Shown: in pieces, positions 1 to 11,004 of the stretch
Layout of the letters: each line of letters begins with the position of its first letter
How positions within the stretch are numbered: position 1 is the first letter of the stretch
From: Candidatus Paraburkholderia kirkii
GTDB taxonomy: Bacteria; Pseudomonadota; Gammaproteobacteria; Burkholderiales; Burkholderiaceae
Assembly (NCBI GenBank): GCA_001189345.1
Contig: LFKV01000048.1
Location: 1-64,000 of the forward strand
Direction: 5' to 3'
Length of the DNA stretch: 64,000 nt
Notes under the pieces: generated by a model
Database searches by the model: none
The model's input: only the letters and a program-made list of their open reading frames with translations
Told to the model about the DNA's origin: nothing
Position numbers and translations under genes: made by a program

Positions 1-309
1 GAATCAGGTTGGTGCCGTTACGCAACCAGCCGTCGCCCGCGCAAAGCGCCGAGACGTGCGCGCGCGACACCATTGGCACCGCGTCGAAATTGAAGTTCTC
101 CAGTGTCTTGCCCGGCAGCAGCTTTGCGTCCCTGAGGTGACGTTCGATTCGGCGTCGATCGCGCTCGGCGATCTCGTGTTCGGCCAGCGCCATCGGCAGG
201 CGCGCTGCCGGCCATCCTTCCGTGTCGGAGCGCTCAGCAAAGCTGGACCAGATCTGCTTGATGGCGGGCAGCCGCAAATCGTTGAGCAGCAGCGACAGGC
301 GGGTGGCGT

Positions 310-324
<15 letters not shown>
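1..324 (-). pseudogene. istB: IS21-family istB helper ATPase, broken and cut by window edge
   Basis: N-terminal part of an IstB-like ATP-binding transposition helper. Reading in from about 316 on the minus strand gives LDINATRLSLLLNDLRLPAI, then a stretch containing IWSSFAERSDTEGWPAARLP and LPGKTLENFNFDAVPM, characteristic of IstB of the IstA/IstB pair. The ATG at 322-324 sits 7 nt after a GGAGG, but its frame is not the IstB frame: a small indel, probably one base lost, lies in codon 2. Both the start defect and the loss of the rest beyond the window make this copy look dead, though the part outside the window cannot be judged. Confidence 0.75.
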
Positions 325-1464
<1,140 letters not shown>

Positions 1465-1602
1465 CTACATGGAAGAGCTGTTCATACCCGATTTACCGCG
1501 ACCACCGACAAGGCACCCCGGCAGCGGGACGGACTCTTCGGCGCGGCGTTGCGGCAGCGGTGGAGGGCGTAGCCCGGAGCCGCTGCCACAACGCCAGTAC
1601 TC

Positions 1603-2453
1603 TCATCCTGATTGACGCGCTGCTCTCACCTTGTTTGACGCGCGGCAGAAGCTCGACTTCACGTATTTGACGCCCGATTCGACAATTCCCTTTTTAGCCG
1701 GGTCCCTCGGCGGACACGGATCGACCTTGAACGAATGCCCTTCGGCGCATTGCACGTAGGCCCGCTGGACTTCGGGTTCGTAGATACAGGCCTTGACGAT
1801 GGCACACTTTGGGTTATCTATGATGGCGCGCGTCCCACTACGCCATTGAACCATTCGAAGGCATGGCGATGACACAGTAACCACATGTCGACACTCTGGT
1901 CGCGGACAAACTCAACGTATTGATGCCGCGATCAGCACAAGGTCATCACGAAGAACCATGTCTTGTGGATCTCTCCCGTGTGCGCATCCGTGATGGTCGG
2001 ACCTGCGCCGAAATCAACCTGTGCGGCATCAGCAGGTTTGAACTCCAGCCGCATCGGTACATCCGGCGTAAGCTCCGCCTTCAGCTGTTGAAGCAGTCTG
2101 TATACGGATGAGTAGCTTCCTTCGTAGCCGTGGTTGCGCACCAGGGCGCTGTGAATCGTCGTGCCAGGGACGCCCGCGTCATGCCACTGGGCAATCTGTT
2201 CGCGCCACGGTTTGGCCGACGAGATACAGCTTGCGGGCAGGAACTCCTTGCGACTAAACGCTGTAGCGAGCTGCGCGTCATCCGGCAGAGCGTTGTCCGG
2301 AGAAAGCCACCCGCGCTCGGTTGCGATCTCCCGCACGGCTGCCAGCTTCTTACGGCCCATGATCTTCGACCGGTCGATATCCCGGTCGGAGTCACCCTGG
2401 CGCATTCGCACCAGAACCTGTCGATATTGGTACATCTCGAACTTCCTCTTCAA
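1603..2453 (-). pseudogene. istA: second, different IS21-family istA remnant
   Basis: N-terminal half of an IstA unlike the first one: MKRKFEMYQYRQVLVRMRQG start, a helix-turn-helix region to about residue 60, then RLEFKPADAAQVDFGAGPTI with the first catalytic Asp of the DDE domain. The frame is interrupted by TGA at 1932-1934 (VMTLC then stop then SRHQYVEFVRDQ; Trp expected), shifts again near 1820, continues as IIDNPKCAIVKACIYEPEVQ and KKGIVESGVKYVK, then loses similarity near 1640. The C-terminal part and the istB partner are absent. It abuts the terminal-repeat set just upstream of its start, so this is the left-over right end of an element. Confidence 0.8.
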
Positions 2454-2526
2454 GCCACCCTCCGGAGCAAATGCGTGCCGGGAGGGTAGCGGTTGGCGAA
2501 GTTCGAGCGCCCGACTCAGACGCCAG

Positions 2527-2647
2527 TGGCGCCTTTACGGCGAAAATCTACTGGCGCCTATACGCCGAAAGACTTGTGGCGCCACAGAAAAGTCCCTGGC
2601 GCCTTTATGCCGAAAACGGTTTGGCTCCTTAACCGCGAAAGTTCACA
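2527..2647. repeat. IS21-type terminal repeat set, about 25-bp period
   Basis: Five copies of a TGGCGCC(TTTANGCCGAAA) motif start at 2527, 2552, 2577, 2597 and 2622, spaced 25, 25, 20 and 25 bp; the third (lacks the GCCGAAA part) and fifth (TGGCTCC) are degenerate. They lie directly upstream of the second istA start. Multiple short repeats at the ends are a known trait of IS21-family elements, where they bind the transposase. The element edge is probably the CA near 2645-2647, because the DMT transporter coding sequence resumes immediately after it. Confidence 0.7.
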
Positions 2648-2883
2648 AAGAGCGGCACGCCGCGCGTGCGTGTTCAGATCCAGACCAGCAGCGAGGCGAT
2701 CAGCGAGTGGATGCCGGCCTGCAGCATCGGCGGGATCGACGCGTTCGCCTCCTTGATCGCGACTTGCTGAAAACCCCACGCGCCGCACAAGGCGATCATC
2801 ACGATGATGGCGGTGGCGTCCGGGCGCGGCGCAGCGCGAGGGAGGGCGTGCTCATCGGCGGGTTCGCAAGCAAGGCTGGGCAT
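2648..2883 (-). pseudogene. DMT/EamA-type transporter, 5' fragment cut by the IS
   Basis: Reading from ATG 2881-2883 gives MPSLACEPADEHALPRAAPR followed by one hydrophobic helix with the EamA-like phrase GAWGFQQVAIKEANASIPPM and a second helix ending LLVWI. A TGA at 2674-2676 follows, then in the same frame TRTRGVPLF before the IS edge. The rest of a normal transporter (about 300 residues, ten helices) is missing. This is therefore the first quarter of a drug/metabolite transporter gene, disrupted by the adjacent IS21-type element and with an extra in-frame stop. The family call rests on a short fragment. Confidence 0.6.
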
Positions 2884-3035
2884 GGCCGGCGTGAACGAAC
2901 GTCGGCCATGCACTGATTTGGAGCGTCGATTGTGCCAGCGAATGGAACGCGAGAGTGAAAGGCCGGGTCGAGCCCGTGGAAATGCGGAGGCTTGCGCGCC
3001 GCGACGAGTGCGCGGCGCGCGAGATCGTGCGTGAA

Positions 3036-3422
3036 TCAGGCGTGCTTTTCGATCAGTTCGACCTTGTAGCCGTCCGGGTCCTCGACGAACGCGATCACGG
3101 TCGTGCCGCCCTTCACGGGACCGGCTTCGCGCGTGACCTTGCCGCCCGCCTGGCGGATGCGCTCGCACGCTTCTGCCGCATTTTCGACTTCGAGCGCGAT
3201 ATGGCCGTACGCCGTGCCCATCTCGTACTTCTCGACGCCCCAGTTGTAGGTCAGCTCGAGCACGCTGTTCTCGCTTTCGGGACCGTAGCCGACGAAGGCG
3301 AGCGTGTACTTGTACTCGGTGTTCTCGCTTTGACGCAGCACTTTCATGCCGAGAATGCGCGTGTAGAAATCGATGGAACGTTGCAGGTCGCCGACGCGCA
3401 GCATCGTATGAAGGAGTCGCAT
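3036..3422 (-). CDS. gloA: lactoylglutathione lyase (glyoxalase I)
   Basis: Cytosolic metalloenzyme that isomerises the hemithioacetal of methylglyoxal and glutathione to S-lactoylglutathione. At 128 residues it is full length and nearly collinear with E. coli GloA. The four metal ligands are all present: His5 ([10 protein letters not shown]), Glu56 (VLELTYNWG), His74 (TAYGHIAL) and Glu122 (KVELIEK). The length and the lack of the extra segment of zinc enzymes point to the Ni-dependent class. It is the last gene of a minus-strand run after the M48-like peptidase. Intact. Confidence 0.96.
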   Translation of the reverse strand: MRLLHTMLRVGDLQRSIDFYTRILGMKVLRQSENTEYKYTLAFVGYGPESENSVLELTYNWGVEKYEMGTAYGHIALEVENAAEACERIRQAGGKVTREAGPVKGGTTVIAFVEDPDGYKVELIEKHA

Positions 3423-3538
3423 GGTGGGGTTCCTGTTATGTGGATGCGATGAGACAGGCGTGCGCCCGCGCGGCGCCAGGCCGCGTCAGGCATGTCCGGA
3501 AATTGTACCGTCGGGGATTCCCGCGCGCTGGCAACGCC

Positions 3539-4432
3539 TCAAAGCGCCGGCAGCAAGTCCGGCGGATGATGCTTCAACGTATGCCGCGCCTCGCGGAACT
3601 CCGGGAAGATCGATTCGACCGTCTGCCAGAAACGCGGACTATGGTTCATCTCGCGCAGATGCGCGAGCTCGTGCGCGACCACGTAATCGATGATTGACAT
3701 CGGGAAATGAATGAGCCGCCAGTTGAGGCGGATCTTGCCGTCGCTGGAGCAACTGCCCCAGCGCGTCGCCGCCGACGAAAGCGCATACGCGCGATACTCG
3801 ACGCCGAGCTTGGCCGCATACACTGCGAGCCGCTCGCCGAAGATGCGCTTCGCTTCGCTCTGCAGCCAGCCCTGCACGCGATCCTTGATCTGCTGGGCAT
3901 CGGCGAGCGCGGGCAGCGCGAGCGAGAGGACGTTGGTTTCGTCATCGAAGGACAGCATGCCTACCGCCGAGAGCGACACGCTGATCGTCTTGCCGAGATA
4001 CGGAAACTGCGCGCCGTCCTTCCATTCGACGCGCGTCTGCCATTCGGTGAGCTTGTTGACGATCCATTTCTGCTTGTCGAGGATCGCGCTCTCGATGTCC
4101 GCGATCGTCACCCAGCGCGGCGCGGTGATCGCGAGCCCGGTGCCGTCGATGCAAAAACCGATCGTGCGCCGCGACGAGCGCTTGAGCCGATACTCGAGCG
4201 CGCCCGCCTTGAGCACGATGCGGCGCAGGCGCACCCCGTCGGGCAGCGGCGTTTGCGGCGCGGCGGGCGTAAGGACCGGCACGGGATCGGCGTTCGGGAT
4301 GTCGCCGCGCAACGGAGCCGGCTCGTTCGCGGGCGGCGCGCCGGAGTAGGCGGGTGCATGCTCGAACGGAAGATCGAGTTGCAGGGTGTCGAGCGCGACG
4401 GCGGGACGCTGCCGCGATGGAGGCTTCTGCAT
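3539..4432 (-). CDS. YgjP-like zinc metallopeptidase (DUF45, M48-type)
   Basis: Predicted zinc peptidase of the YgjP/DUF45 family. The HExxH site is HELAH at residues 254-258 with a third ligand His264 (REMNHSPRFW), preceded by the family signature TRWGSCSSDGKIRLNWRLI. The first 80 residues are Pro/Ala-rich and probably disordered. I chose ATG 4432 (MQKPPSRQ), 16 nt after the plsC stop; an upstream TTG at 4462 would overlap plsC. It is probably co-transcribed with plsC and gloA. The substrate is unknown for the family. No lesions. Confidence 0.85.
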   Translation of the reverse strand: MQKPPSRQRPAVALDTLQLDLPFEHAPAYSGAPPANEPAPLRGDIPNADPVPVLTPAAPQTPLPDGVRLRRIVLKAGALEYRLKRSSRRTIGFCIDGTGLAITAPRWVTIADIESAILDKQKWIVNKLTEWQTRVEWKDGAQFPYLGKTISVSLSAVGMLSFDDETNVLSLALPALADAQQIKDRVQGWLQSEAKRIFGERLAVYAAKLGVEYRAYALSSAATRWGSCSSDGKIRLNWRLIHFPMSIIDYVVAHELAHLREMNHSPRFWQTVESIFPEFREARHTLKHHPPDLLPAL

Positions 4433-4448
4433 CGGTTCGGCTTTGCGC

Positions 4449-5291
4449 TCACGGCGCAGCAATGACGAGAAGAACGAGTAAGGTACGCCGCAGCTCGATA
4501 TGAATGCGCTGCCGCTTCAGCGGCCCGCGCCCGCGGCGCCGGCTCGACCCCGGCTGCGCGTACGGCGCGGCGTAGGCGTGCGGATCGATGCGGCGCATTT
4601 CCGTTTCGATCCAGCTTTCGACGCGCGTGTTCACTTCCTCGGGCATGAGGCCGGCGGTGTCGATCGGTTGACCGATCGACACCGTGACTATACCCGGATA
4701 TTTGATGAAGGAATTGCGCGGCCAGACGTGACCCGCGTTATGCGCGATCGGCACGACCGGCGCGCCCGTCGCCACCGCGAAGCGCGCACCGCCCGTCTTG
4801 TACTTGCCCTGGCTGCCCACGCGCGTGCGCGTGCCTTCGGGAAACATGATGACCCACGCGCCCTCGTCCATGCGCGCGCGGCCCTGACGCGTGACCGATG
4901 CGAAGGCGTCGCGCCCCTGCTTGCGGTCGATGTGCACCATCTTCAGGAGCCCGAGCGCCCAGCCGAAGAACGGCACATAGGGCAGCTCGCGCTTGAAGAC
5001 GTAGCAGAGCGGGCGCGGCATCAGCGCGGGGAACGCGAGCGTCTCCCAGGCAGACTGATGCTTCGGCAGCAGCACGGCGGGACCGTCCGGCAGGTTCTCC
5101 ATGCCTTCGATCGTGTATCGAATGCCGATCAGATGCCGCAGCACGACGATCGTCGACTTGCACCAGCTCGCCGCCATCCAGTAGCGCCTGTCGGCGCGCA
5201 TGAACGGAAACGCGATGAAGCACGCGATCGCGTATGGCATCGTGTATACGATGAAGTAGATCATCAACAGCAACGAACGGATGAAGCGCAT
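4449..5291 (-). CDS. plsC: 1-acyl-sn-glycerol-3-phosphate acyltransferase
   Basis: Membrane enzyme making phosphatidic acid, the second acylation of phospholipid synthesis. The N-terminus (residues 6-35) forms one or two hydrophobic helices. Motif I is KHQSAWET, with His78 and an HX4E spacing (Glu83 where many members have Asp), a variant I believe is usual in beta-proteobacteria. Motif III is FPEGTRT at residues 150-156. A basic tail (SRRRGRGPLKRQR) follows. The start at 5291 (MRFIRSLLLM) removes an upstream non-conserved extension. It follows gmhB after 37 nt. Confidence 0.93.
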   Translation of the reverse strand: MRFIRSLLLMIYFIVYTMPYAIACFIAFPFMRADRRYWMAASWCKSTIVVLRHLIGIRYTIEGMENLPDGPAVLLPKHQSAWETLAFPALMPRPLCYVFKRELPYVPFFGWALGLLKMVHIDRKQGRDAFASVTRQGRARMDEGAWVIMFPEGTRTRVGSQGKYKTGGARFAVATGAPVVPIAHNAGHVWPRNSFIKYPGIVTVSIGQPIDTAGLMPEEVNTRVESWIETEMRRIDPHAYAAPYAQPGSSRRRGRGPLKRQRIHIELRRTLLVLLVIAAP

Positions 5292-5328
5292 GGAGTATCG
5301 GTAATGCCGAGCGACGGCGTGAAGCGGG

Positions 5329-5880
5329 TCAGTCTTGATGCCGCGCGAGGAAGTCGAGTGCGAACGCGCGCAGGTCCTTGTGAACGACGGTGCCTTCGGG
5401 CAGATTGCCTTCCGCAAGCGTCTTTTCGCCCTTGCCCGTGAGCACGAGATGAACCGGAAAGCCGAGCACCTCGCCCGCCTGGAGATCGCGCAGCGAATCG
5501 CCGACGACGGGCGTGTCCTCGGGATCGATCTCGAAGCGATCGATGATCTGCTGCAACATGCCGGGCCTGGGCTTTCTGCAGTCGCACTGATCCTCGGCGG
5601 TATGCGGACAGAAGAACACCGCGTCGGTGCGTCCGCCGACGGCCGCGGCCGCGCGATTCATCTTCTGATGCATCGCGTTGAGCGCGGCCATGTCGAACAG
5701 GCCGCGTCCGATGCCCGACTGATTCGATGCGATCGCCACGCGATAGCCCGCCTGATTCAGGCGCGCGATCGCTTCGAGGCTGCCGGGAATGGCGACCCAT
5801 TCGTCCGGCGACTTGATGAACGCATCGGAATCGACGTTGATGACGCCATCGCGATCGAGGATGACCAGTTTTCGGTTCAT
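5329..5880 (-). CDS. gmhB: D-glycero-beta-D-manno-heptose 1,7-bisphosphate 7-phosphatase
   Basis: HAD-superfamily phosphatase in ADP-heptose synthesis for the lipopolysaccharide core. With the start at 5880 (MNRKLVILDRDG) the protein has 183 residues. HAD motif I is DRDGVIN with Asp9 and Asp11; the GmhB-specific zinc loop is seen as FFCPHTAEDQCDCRKPRPG; motif IV is VVGDSLRD. An ATG four codons upstream (5892) is less likely. Its position between glyS and plsC is the usual one in Burkholderiaceae. Intact. Confidence 0.94.
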   Translation of the reverse strand: MNRKLVILDRDGVINVDSDAFIKSPDEWVAIPGSLEAIARLNQAGYRVAIASNQSGIGRGLFDMAALNAMHQKMNRAAAAVGGRTDAVFFCPHTAEDQCDCRKPRPGMLQQIIDRFEIDPEDTPVVGDSLRDLQAGEVLGFPVHLVLTGKGEKTLAEGNLPEGTVVHKDLRAFALDFLARHQD

Positions 5881-5919
5881 GTTCGTTAGCATCGTCTGAG
5901 GCCGTGCCCTGTTCGTATC

Positions 5920-8019
5920 TTATGCCGCGAGCTTGGAGATGTCCGCGACGCAGTTCATCTGCTGATGCAGCGCATTGAGCAGCGCGAGACGGTTGTTGCG
6001 GAACGCCGGGTCTTCCGCGTTCACCATCACGTCGTTGAAGAACGTATCGACGCTCTCGCGCAACGCGGCGAGCGCCGCGAGCGCTTCCGTGTAATTGCGC
6101 GCGGCGAGCCGGCTCTGCACGCGCGGCGTCACGTGTTCGATCTGCGCGTAGAGATCCTTCTCCGCCGCCTCGACGAGCCGCTCCTTGCTCACCGACGAAG
6201 GCGCGCCCTGTTCCGACTTCCTCAAGATGTTCGAGATGCGCTTGTTGGCCGCCGCGAGCGATGCCGCTTCCGGGAGCGACGCGAATTCGCGCACGGCGTC
6301 GAGGCGCGCGACGATATCGTCGAGGCGCGTCGGGTTCAGGCTCAGCACCGCTTCGATGTCGTTGGCTTCGAAGCCGCGCTCGCGCAGCAGGCCGCGCAGG
6401 CGGTCCATGAAGAACGCGTATACTGCTTCGGTCGAATCCGCGACTTGCGGCACGCCCGCGAACTGGCGCTGCGCGGCGGCGACGAGCTCGCGCAGGTCGA
6501 TCGGCAGCTTCTTTTCCAGCAGGATGCGCAGGACGCCCAACGCATGACGGCGCAGCGCGAACGGATCCTTCTCGCCGGTGGGGGCCAGGCCGATGCCCCA
6601 GATGCCGACGATCGTCTCCAGCTTGTCCGCGAGCGCGACCGCGCAGCCGACGCCGGTGGAGGGCGTTTCGTCACCGGAGAAGCGCGGCTGATAGTGCTCC
6701 GAGCATGCGAGCGCGACTTCCTCGGGCTCGCCGTCGTGACGCGCGTAGTAGGTGCCCATCGTGCCTTGCAGCTCGGGGAACTCGCCGACCATGTCGGTCA
6801 GCAGGTCGGCCTTCGCGAGACGCGCGGCGCGGCGCGTCAGCGCGGCATCGACGCCGACCATCGGCGCGAGCTTGCCCGCGAGCGTCTCGAGGCGTTCGAC
6901 GCGCTGCAACTGCGAGCCGAGCTTGTTGTGATAGACAACGTTCGCCAGCAGCGGTACGCGCTCTTCGAGGCGCTTCTTCTTGTCCTGCGTGAAGAAGAAT
7001 TTCGCGTCGGCGAGGCGCGGGTGCACGATGCGCTCGTTGCCTTCGATGATCTCGCCCGGCGTCTTCGTGTCGATGTTCGACACGATCAGGAAGCGCGAGC
7101 GCAGCCTGCCGTTCTGGTCCGTGAGCGCGAAGTACTTCTGGTTGGTCTGCATCGTGAGGATCAGGCATTCCTGCGGCACCTGCAGGAACGCCTCGTCGAA
7201 GTGGCATTCGTAGACGACCGGCCATTCGACCAGCGCGTTCACTTCGTCGAGCAGCGCTTCGGGCATCACGACGCGGCCTTCGCCCGCGAATGCCTGAAGC
7301 TGCGTGCGGATCGATTCGCGGCGATCGTCGAAGCTGGCGACGACGCGGCCCTTGTGGCGTAGCGTATCGGCGTAGTCATCGGCACCCGGAATCGCGATGA
7401 AGCCTTCCGACATGAAGCGATGGCCGACGGTGGTATCGCCGGAATCGACGCCGAGCGCGCTGACCGGCACGACATTGCGGCCATGCATCGCGATGAGACG
7501 CTGCACCGGACGCACGAACTGCACGCTGGTGCCGTCCGGGCGCTGATACGTCATGACCTTCGGAATCGGCAGCTTGCCGAGGGTTTCGTCGAGCGCGGCC
7601 TGCAGGCCTTCAGCGAGCGTCGCGCCCGGCGCCGCATAGCGAAGGAAGAACGCTTCGGCCTTGCCGTCCTGCGCGCGTTCGAGCTCGGCTACGGAGAAGC
7701 CGGGGAAGCCAAGCGCCGTGAGCTTCTTCGCGAGCGGGGGCGTGGGGTTGCCTTCCTTGTCGAGCGCCATCGACACCGGCAGTACTTTCTCGCACACCTG
7801 CTTTTCCGGCGCGACGTCGCGCACGTTCTTCACGAGCACGGCCAGGCGGCGCGGCGTCGCGTACTTTTCGAATTCGAGCGTGCCGTCGATCAGGTCGCGC
7901 GCGGCGAGCCGCTCCACGATGCCATCGGCGAAAGCGGCGCCGAGACGCGCGAGCGCCTTCGGCGGAAGTTCCTCGGTCAGCAGTTCGACGAGCAGGGAAG
8001 CGTTATGGGATTGCGTCAT
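5920..8019 (-). CDS. glyS: glycyl-tRNA synthetase beta subunit
   Basis: Beta chain of the alpha2beta2 bacterial GlyRS, involved in tRNA recognition. 699 residues from ATG 8019 ([20 protein letters not shown]), with the typical [15 protein letters not shown] opening and a C-terminal anticodon-binding (DALR-like) part ending [22 protein letters not shown] at 8040 would extend it into glyQ and is less likely. It sits 17 nt after the glyQ stop, so the two subunits are translated from one message. Full length and free of lesions, as expected for an essential gene. Confidence 0.97.
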   Translation of the reverse strand: MTQSHNASLLVELLTEELPPKALARLGAAFADGIVERLAARDLIDGTLEFEKYATPRRLAVLVKNVRDVAPEKQVCEKVLPVSMALDKEGNPTPPLAKKLTALGFPGFSVAELERAQDGKAEAFFLRYAAPGATLAEGLQAALDETLGKLPIPKVMTYQRPDGTSVQFVRPVQRLIAMHGRNVVPVSALGVDSGDTTVGHRFMSEGFIAIPGADDYADTLRHKGRVVASFDDRRESIRTQLQAFAGEGRVVMPEALLDEVNALVEWPVVYECHFDEAFLQVPQECLILTMQTNQKYFALTDQNGRLRSRFLIVSNIDTKTPGEIIEGNERIVHPRLADAKFFFTQDKKKRLEERVPLLANVVYHNKLGSQLQRVERLETLAGKLAPMVGVDAALTRRAARLAKADLLTDMVGEFPELQGTMGTYYARHDGEPEEVALACSEHYQPRFSGDETPSTGVGCAVALADKLETIVGIWGIGLAPTGEKDPFALRRHALGVLRILLEKKLPIDLRELVAAAQRQFAGVPQVADSTEAVYAFFMDRLRGLLRERGFEANDIEAVLSLNPTRLDDIVARLDAVREFASLPEAASLAAANKRISNILRKSEQGAPSSVSKERLVEAAEKDLYAQIEHVTPRVQSRLAARNYTEALAALAALRESVDTFFNDVMVNAEDPAFRNNRLALLNALHQQMNCVADISKLAA

Positions 8020-8036
8020 TGTTCTGTCGAGCCTCG

Positions 8037-9056
8037 TCAAACCTGTTCGTTGGTGCCGGTGGGGCTGCTTTCGACCTTCAGCGGCGGCGCCCAGGCGGGA
8101 CGCTGCGCTTCCTGCTCGTCGGTGACGAGGTCGCGATCTCCCTTTACCGGATTGCCTAGAATCGGGAAGCCGAGCGCTTCGCGAGAATCGTAGTAAGCCT
8201 GCGCCACCAGTCGCGACAGCGCGCGGATGCGGCCGATGTACGCCGCGCGCTCCGTCACGGAAATGGCGCCGCGCGCGTCGAGCAGGTTGAACGTGTGACC
8301 GGCTTTCAGCACGAGCTCGTACGCGGGCAGCGCGAGCTTCGCATCGATCATCTTCTTCGCTTCTTCCTCGTAGCTCTTGAAGAACGTGAACAGCAGATCG
8401 ACGTTCGCGTGTTCGAAGTTGTAGGTGGACTGCTCGACTTCGTTCTGGTGATACACGTCACCGTACGTGAGGCGACGCAATTCCTTGCCGTTCGGGCCGT
8501 TTTCTTCCCACTCGGTCCAGATGAGGTCATACACGTTCTCGATCTTCTGCAGATACATCGCGAGACGTTCGAGGCCGTAGGTGATTTCGCCGAGCACCGG
8601 CCTGCAGTCGATGCCGCCCGCCTGCTGGAAATACGTGAACTGCGTCACTTCCATGCCGTTGAGCCACACTTCCCAGCCGAGGCCCCACGCGCCGAGCGTC
8701 GGGTTCTCCCAGTCGTCCTCGACGAAGCGCACGTCGTTCTGCTTCAAGTCGAAGCCGAGCGCTTCGAGCGAGCCGAGGTACAGATCGAGGATGTTTTCCG
8801 GCGCGGGCTTCAGCACGACCTGATACTGATAGTAGTGCTGCAGGCGGTTCGGATTCTCGCCGTAGCGCCCGTCCTTCGGACGGCGCGACGGTTGAACATA
8901 GGCTCCCCGCCACGGCTCGGGGCCGATCGCGCGCAGGAACGTGTGGACGTGCGAGGTGCCTGCGCCGACTTCCATGTCGATCGGCTGGAGCAGCGCGCAG
9001 CCCTTTTCGTTCCAGTAGGACTGCAGCGTCAGAATGATTTGCTGGAAAGTGAGCAT
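8037..9056 (-). CDS. glyQ: glycyl-tRNA synthetase alpha subunit
   Basis: Catalytic alpha chain of GlyRS, class II synthetase fold. The protein starts [20 protein letters not shown] and shows the family signatures [13 protein letters not shown] and [20 protein letters not shown], the active-site motif 2 region. It has 339 residues, slightly longer than E. coli GlyQ because of a C-terminal tail after [15 protein letters not shown]. It follows lnt after 184 nt. Intact. Confidence 0.97.
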   Translation of the reverse strand: MLTFQQIILTLQSYWNEKGCALLQPIDMEVGAGTSHVHTFLRAIGPEPWRGAYVQPSRRPKDGRYGENPNRLQHYYQYQVVLKPAPENILDLYLGSLEALGFDLKQNDVRFVEDDWENPTLGAWGLGWEVWLNGMEVTQFTYFQQAGGIDCRPVLGEITYGLERLAMYLQKIENVYDLIWTEWEENGPNGKELRRLTYGDVYHQNEVEQSTYNFEHANVDLLFTFFKSYEEEAKKMIDAKLALPAYELVLKAGHTFNLLDARGAISVTERAAYIGRIRALSRLVAQAYYDSREALGFPILGNPVKGDRDLVTDEQEAQRPAWAPPLKVESSPTGTNEQV

Positions 9057-9240
9057 GATTGCCTTTTGCGGGGCGCGGCCATCGTCGTTGACGACGCGAC
9101 TCCGAGAGTCGGCCGAAGCGGTAAAATATTGGATTTTAGCCGAATGAAGGATGGATGCGGCTTTTTGGCTGGCGCGCGTCCGCGGCCGGGGCGCGCCGGC
9201 CGCGCCGCGTTGGGCGGCGCGGCTTCGTTTCGCGCGGCGT

Positions 9241-10926
9241 TCAGCGCTTGCCCGGGCGTTTCCGATTCGGCGCGAACCCGAACGCGAGCAGGATCAGCGA
9301 GACGGCGATGACCGTTATGTTGCCGCTCGTCACATACGGCGTGCGGCCCGAGGTGCCTTGCACGGTCGCTTCGAGGACGCCGGTGGTGAAGGTCGGCAGC
9401 CTGGACACGACGTCGCCGTTGGCCGCGATCACGGCCGTCATGCCGGTGTTGGTCGAACGCAGCATCGGCCGGCCGGTTTCGATCGATCGCATGCGCGCGA
9501 TCTGAAGGTGCTGATCGAGCGCGATCGTGTTGCCGAACCACGCGAGATTGGTCGAGTTGACGAGAATGCCCGCGGGCGTCTCCTGTTCGCGGATCGTGCG
9601 CGCGATCTCCGCGCCGAAGATGTCCTCGTAGCAGATATCGACGGCGATCGGCTGGTTGTGCACGAAGAACGCCTTCTGCGCGATCGGCCCGCGGGCGAGA
9701 TCGCCGAGCGGAATGCCCATCATCCGCACGAACCAGTGAAAGCCGAGCGACACGAATTCGCCGAAGGGCACGAGATAATGCTTGTCGTAGCGATAGACGC
9801 CGTCCATGTGCGGCGTGACGCCGAAGAGGCTGTTGGTATAGTCGGTTGCGCGGCCGTCGGGGAGGATCGTGACGCCGATCACGCCGAAGAGGATCGACGA
9901 ATTGGTGTTGTCCGCGAAGCTGCGGATCGCCACGGCGAAGTCCTGCGGGATCTGCACGGAAAGCACGGGCAGCGCGGTTTCTGGCGTGACGATCAGGTCA
10001 GCGGGCTTCTCGGTGATGAGCCGCCTGTAAAGCGCCAGCGATTCGTCGACGCCCGATTGCTCGAACTTCATCTCCTGCTTCACGTTGCCTTGCAGGAGAC
10101 GCACGGTGAGCGGCGCATTCGCCGGCGTGGTCCATTGCACGAGCGACAGCAGTAGGCCCGCGACGATCAGCGCGATCGCCACCGCGGCGGGGACGAGCGC
10201 ACGCGCGCCACGGCTCGCGTGTCGCCAGTGATAGACCGCCTGCACGATGAGCGCGGCGACGAGCGCGAGCACCCACGCGACGCCGTACACGCCGACGATC
10301 GAGCCGAAGCCGTTGAGCGGGCCGTCGACCTGCGCATAGCCGCTCGCGAGCCACGGAAAGCCCGTGAACACGAGGCCGCGCAGCCATTCGCCAAGCGCCC
10401 ACGCGCTCGCGAAAGCGAACGCGCCGTGCCAGGTCGGCGCGTAGGGCGGCGAGGCTTCGATGTCTCGCGTGGCGGCGGCGTCTTCGTTGCCGAAACGGGC
10501 GCGTCCCGCGACGAACGACCAGACCACGCTCGACAATGCCGGATACGCGGCGAGATACAGCGAGAACAATGCCACGGCGGCCGCGGCGAGCGGCGCCGCC
10601 ATGCCGCCGTAGACGTGCATGCTCACGTACAGCCACCACACGCCGGTCACGAAGTTGCCGAAGCCGAACGCCCAGCCGGTCATGGCGGCGCTGCGCCAGC
10701 CGCCGGTGCGCGAGAGCCACGCGAAGAACAGCGCGAAGACGACGAGCTCGATCCACCCGCCGTGCGGCGTCGGTGCGAAGGAAAGCGTGTTCGCCGTGCC
10801 GAGCACGGCGGCGACGAGGTAATGCCAGAAGGGCAGCGCGCGCGGCGACTCGGACGCCACGGGAGCCGCGGAGGTCACGGACGAATTACGCTGCCGGGAA
10901 AAAATGCGAAACGATGAATCGGCCAT
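9241..10926 (-). CDS. lnt: apolipoprotein N-acyltransferase
   Basis: Inner-membrane enzyme that adds the third acyl chain to lipoproteins. The first 265 residues hold about seven hydrophobic segments, followed by a periplasmic nitrilase-type domain. The catalytic triad is visible: Glu316 (IVTPETALP), Lys382 ([13 protein letters not shown]) and Cys432 ([10 protein letters not shown]). A last helix lies near residues 530-550, with a basic tail ending NRKRPGKR. It lies 78 nt downstream of corC, the usual order. At 561 residues it is typical for the family. Intact and expected to be essential. Confidence 0.95.
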   Translation of the reverse strand: MADSSFRIFSRQRNSSVTSAAPVASESPRALPFWHYLVAAVLGTANTLSFAPTPHGGWIELVVFALFFAWLSRTGGWRSAAMTGWAFGFGNFVTGVWWLYVSMHVYGGMAAPLAAAAVALFSLYLAAYPALSSVVWSFVAGRARFGNEDAAATRDIEASPPYAPTWHGAFAFASAWALGEWLRGLVFTGFPWLASGYAQVDGPLNGFGSIVGVYGVAWVLALVAALIVQAVYHWRHASRGARALVPAAVAIALIVAGLLLSLVQWTTPANAPLTVRLLQGNVKQEMKFEQSGVDESLALYRRLITEKPADLIVTPETALPVLSVQIPQDFAVAIRSFADNTNSSILFGVIGVTILPDGRATDYTNSLFGVTPHMDGVYRYDKHYLVPFGEFVSLGFHWFVRMMGIPLGDLARGPIAQKAFFVHNQPIAVDICYEDIFGAEIARTIREQETPAGILVNSTNLAWFGNTIALDQHLQIARMRSIETGRPMLRSTNTGMTAVIAANGDVVSRLPTFTTGVLEATVQGTSGRTPYVTSGNITVIAVSLILLAFGFAPNRKRPGKR

Positions 10927-11004
10927 TGATGACGGTCGAAATGAAACGGAAGCGGGCGAACGAATGAGGGCGGGCGTGGCTTGCGTCCGGTGCCCGCGTG
11001 GCGC

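Noticed and set aside
2527..2647. CRISPR-like array because of regularly spaced repeats
   Set aside because: Repeats are short and degenerate, have almost no spacer, adjoin an istA gene and end at a broken transporter; IS21 end repeats explain them.
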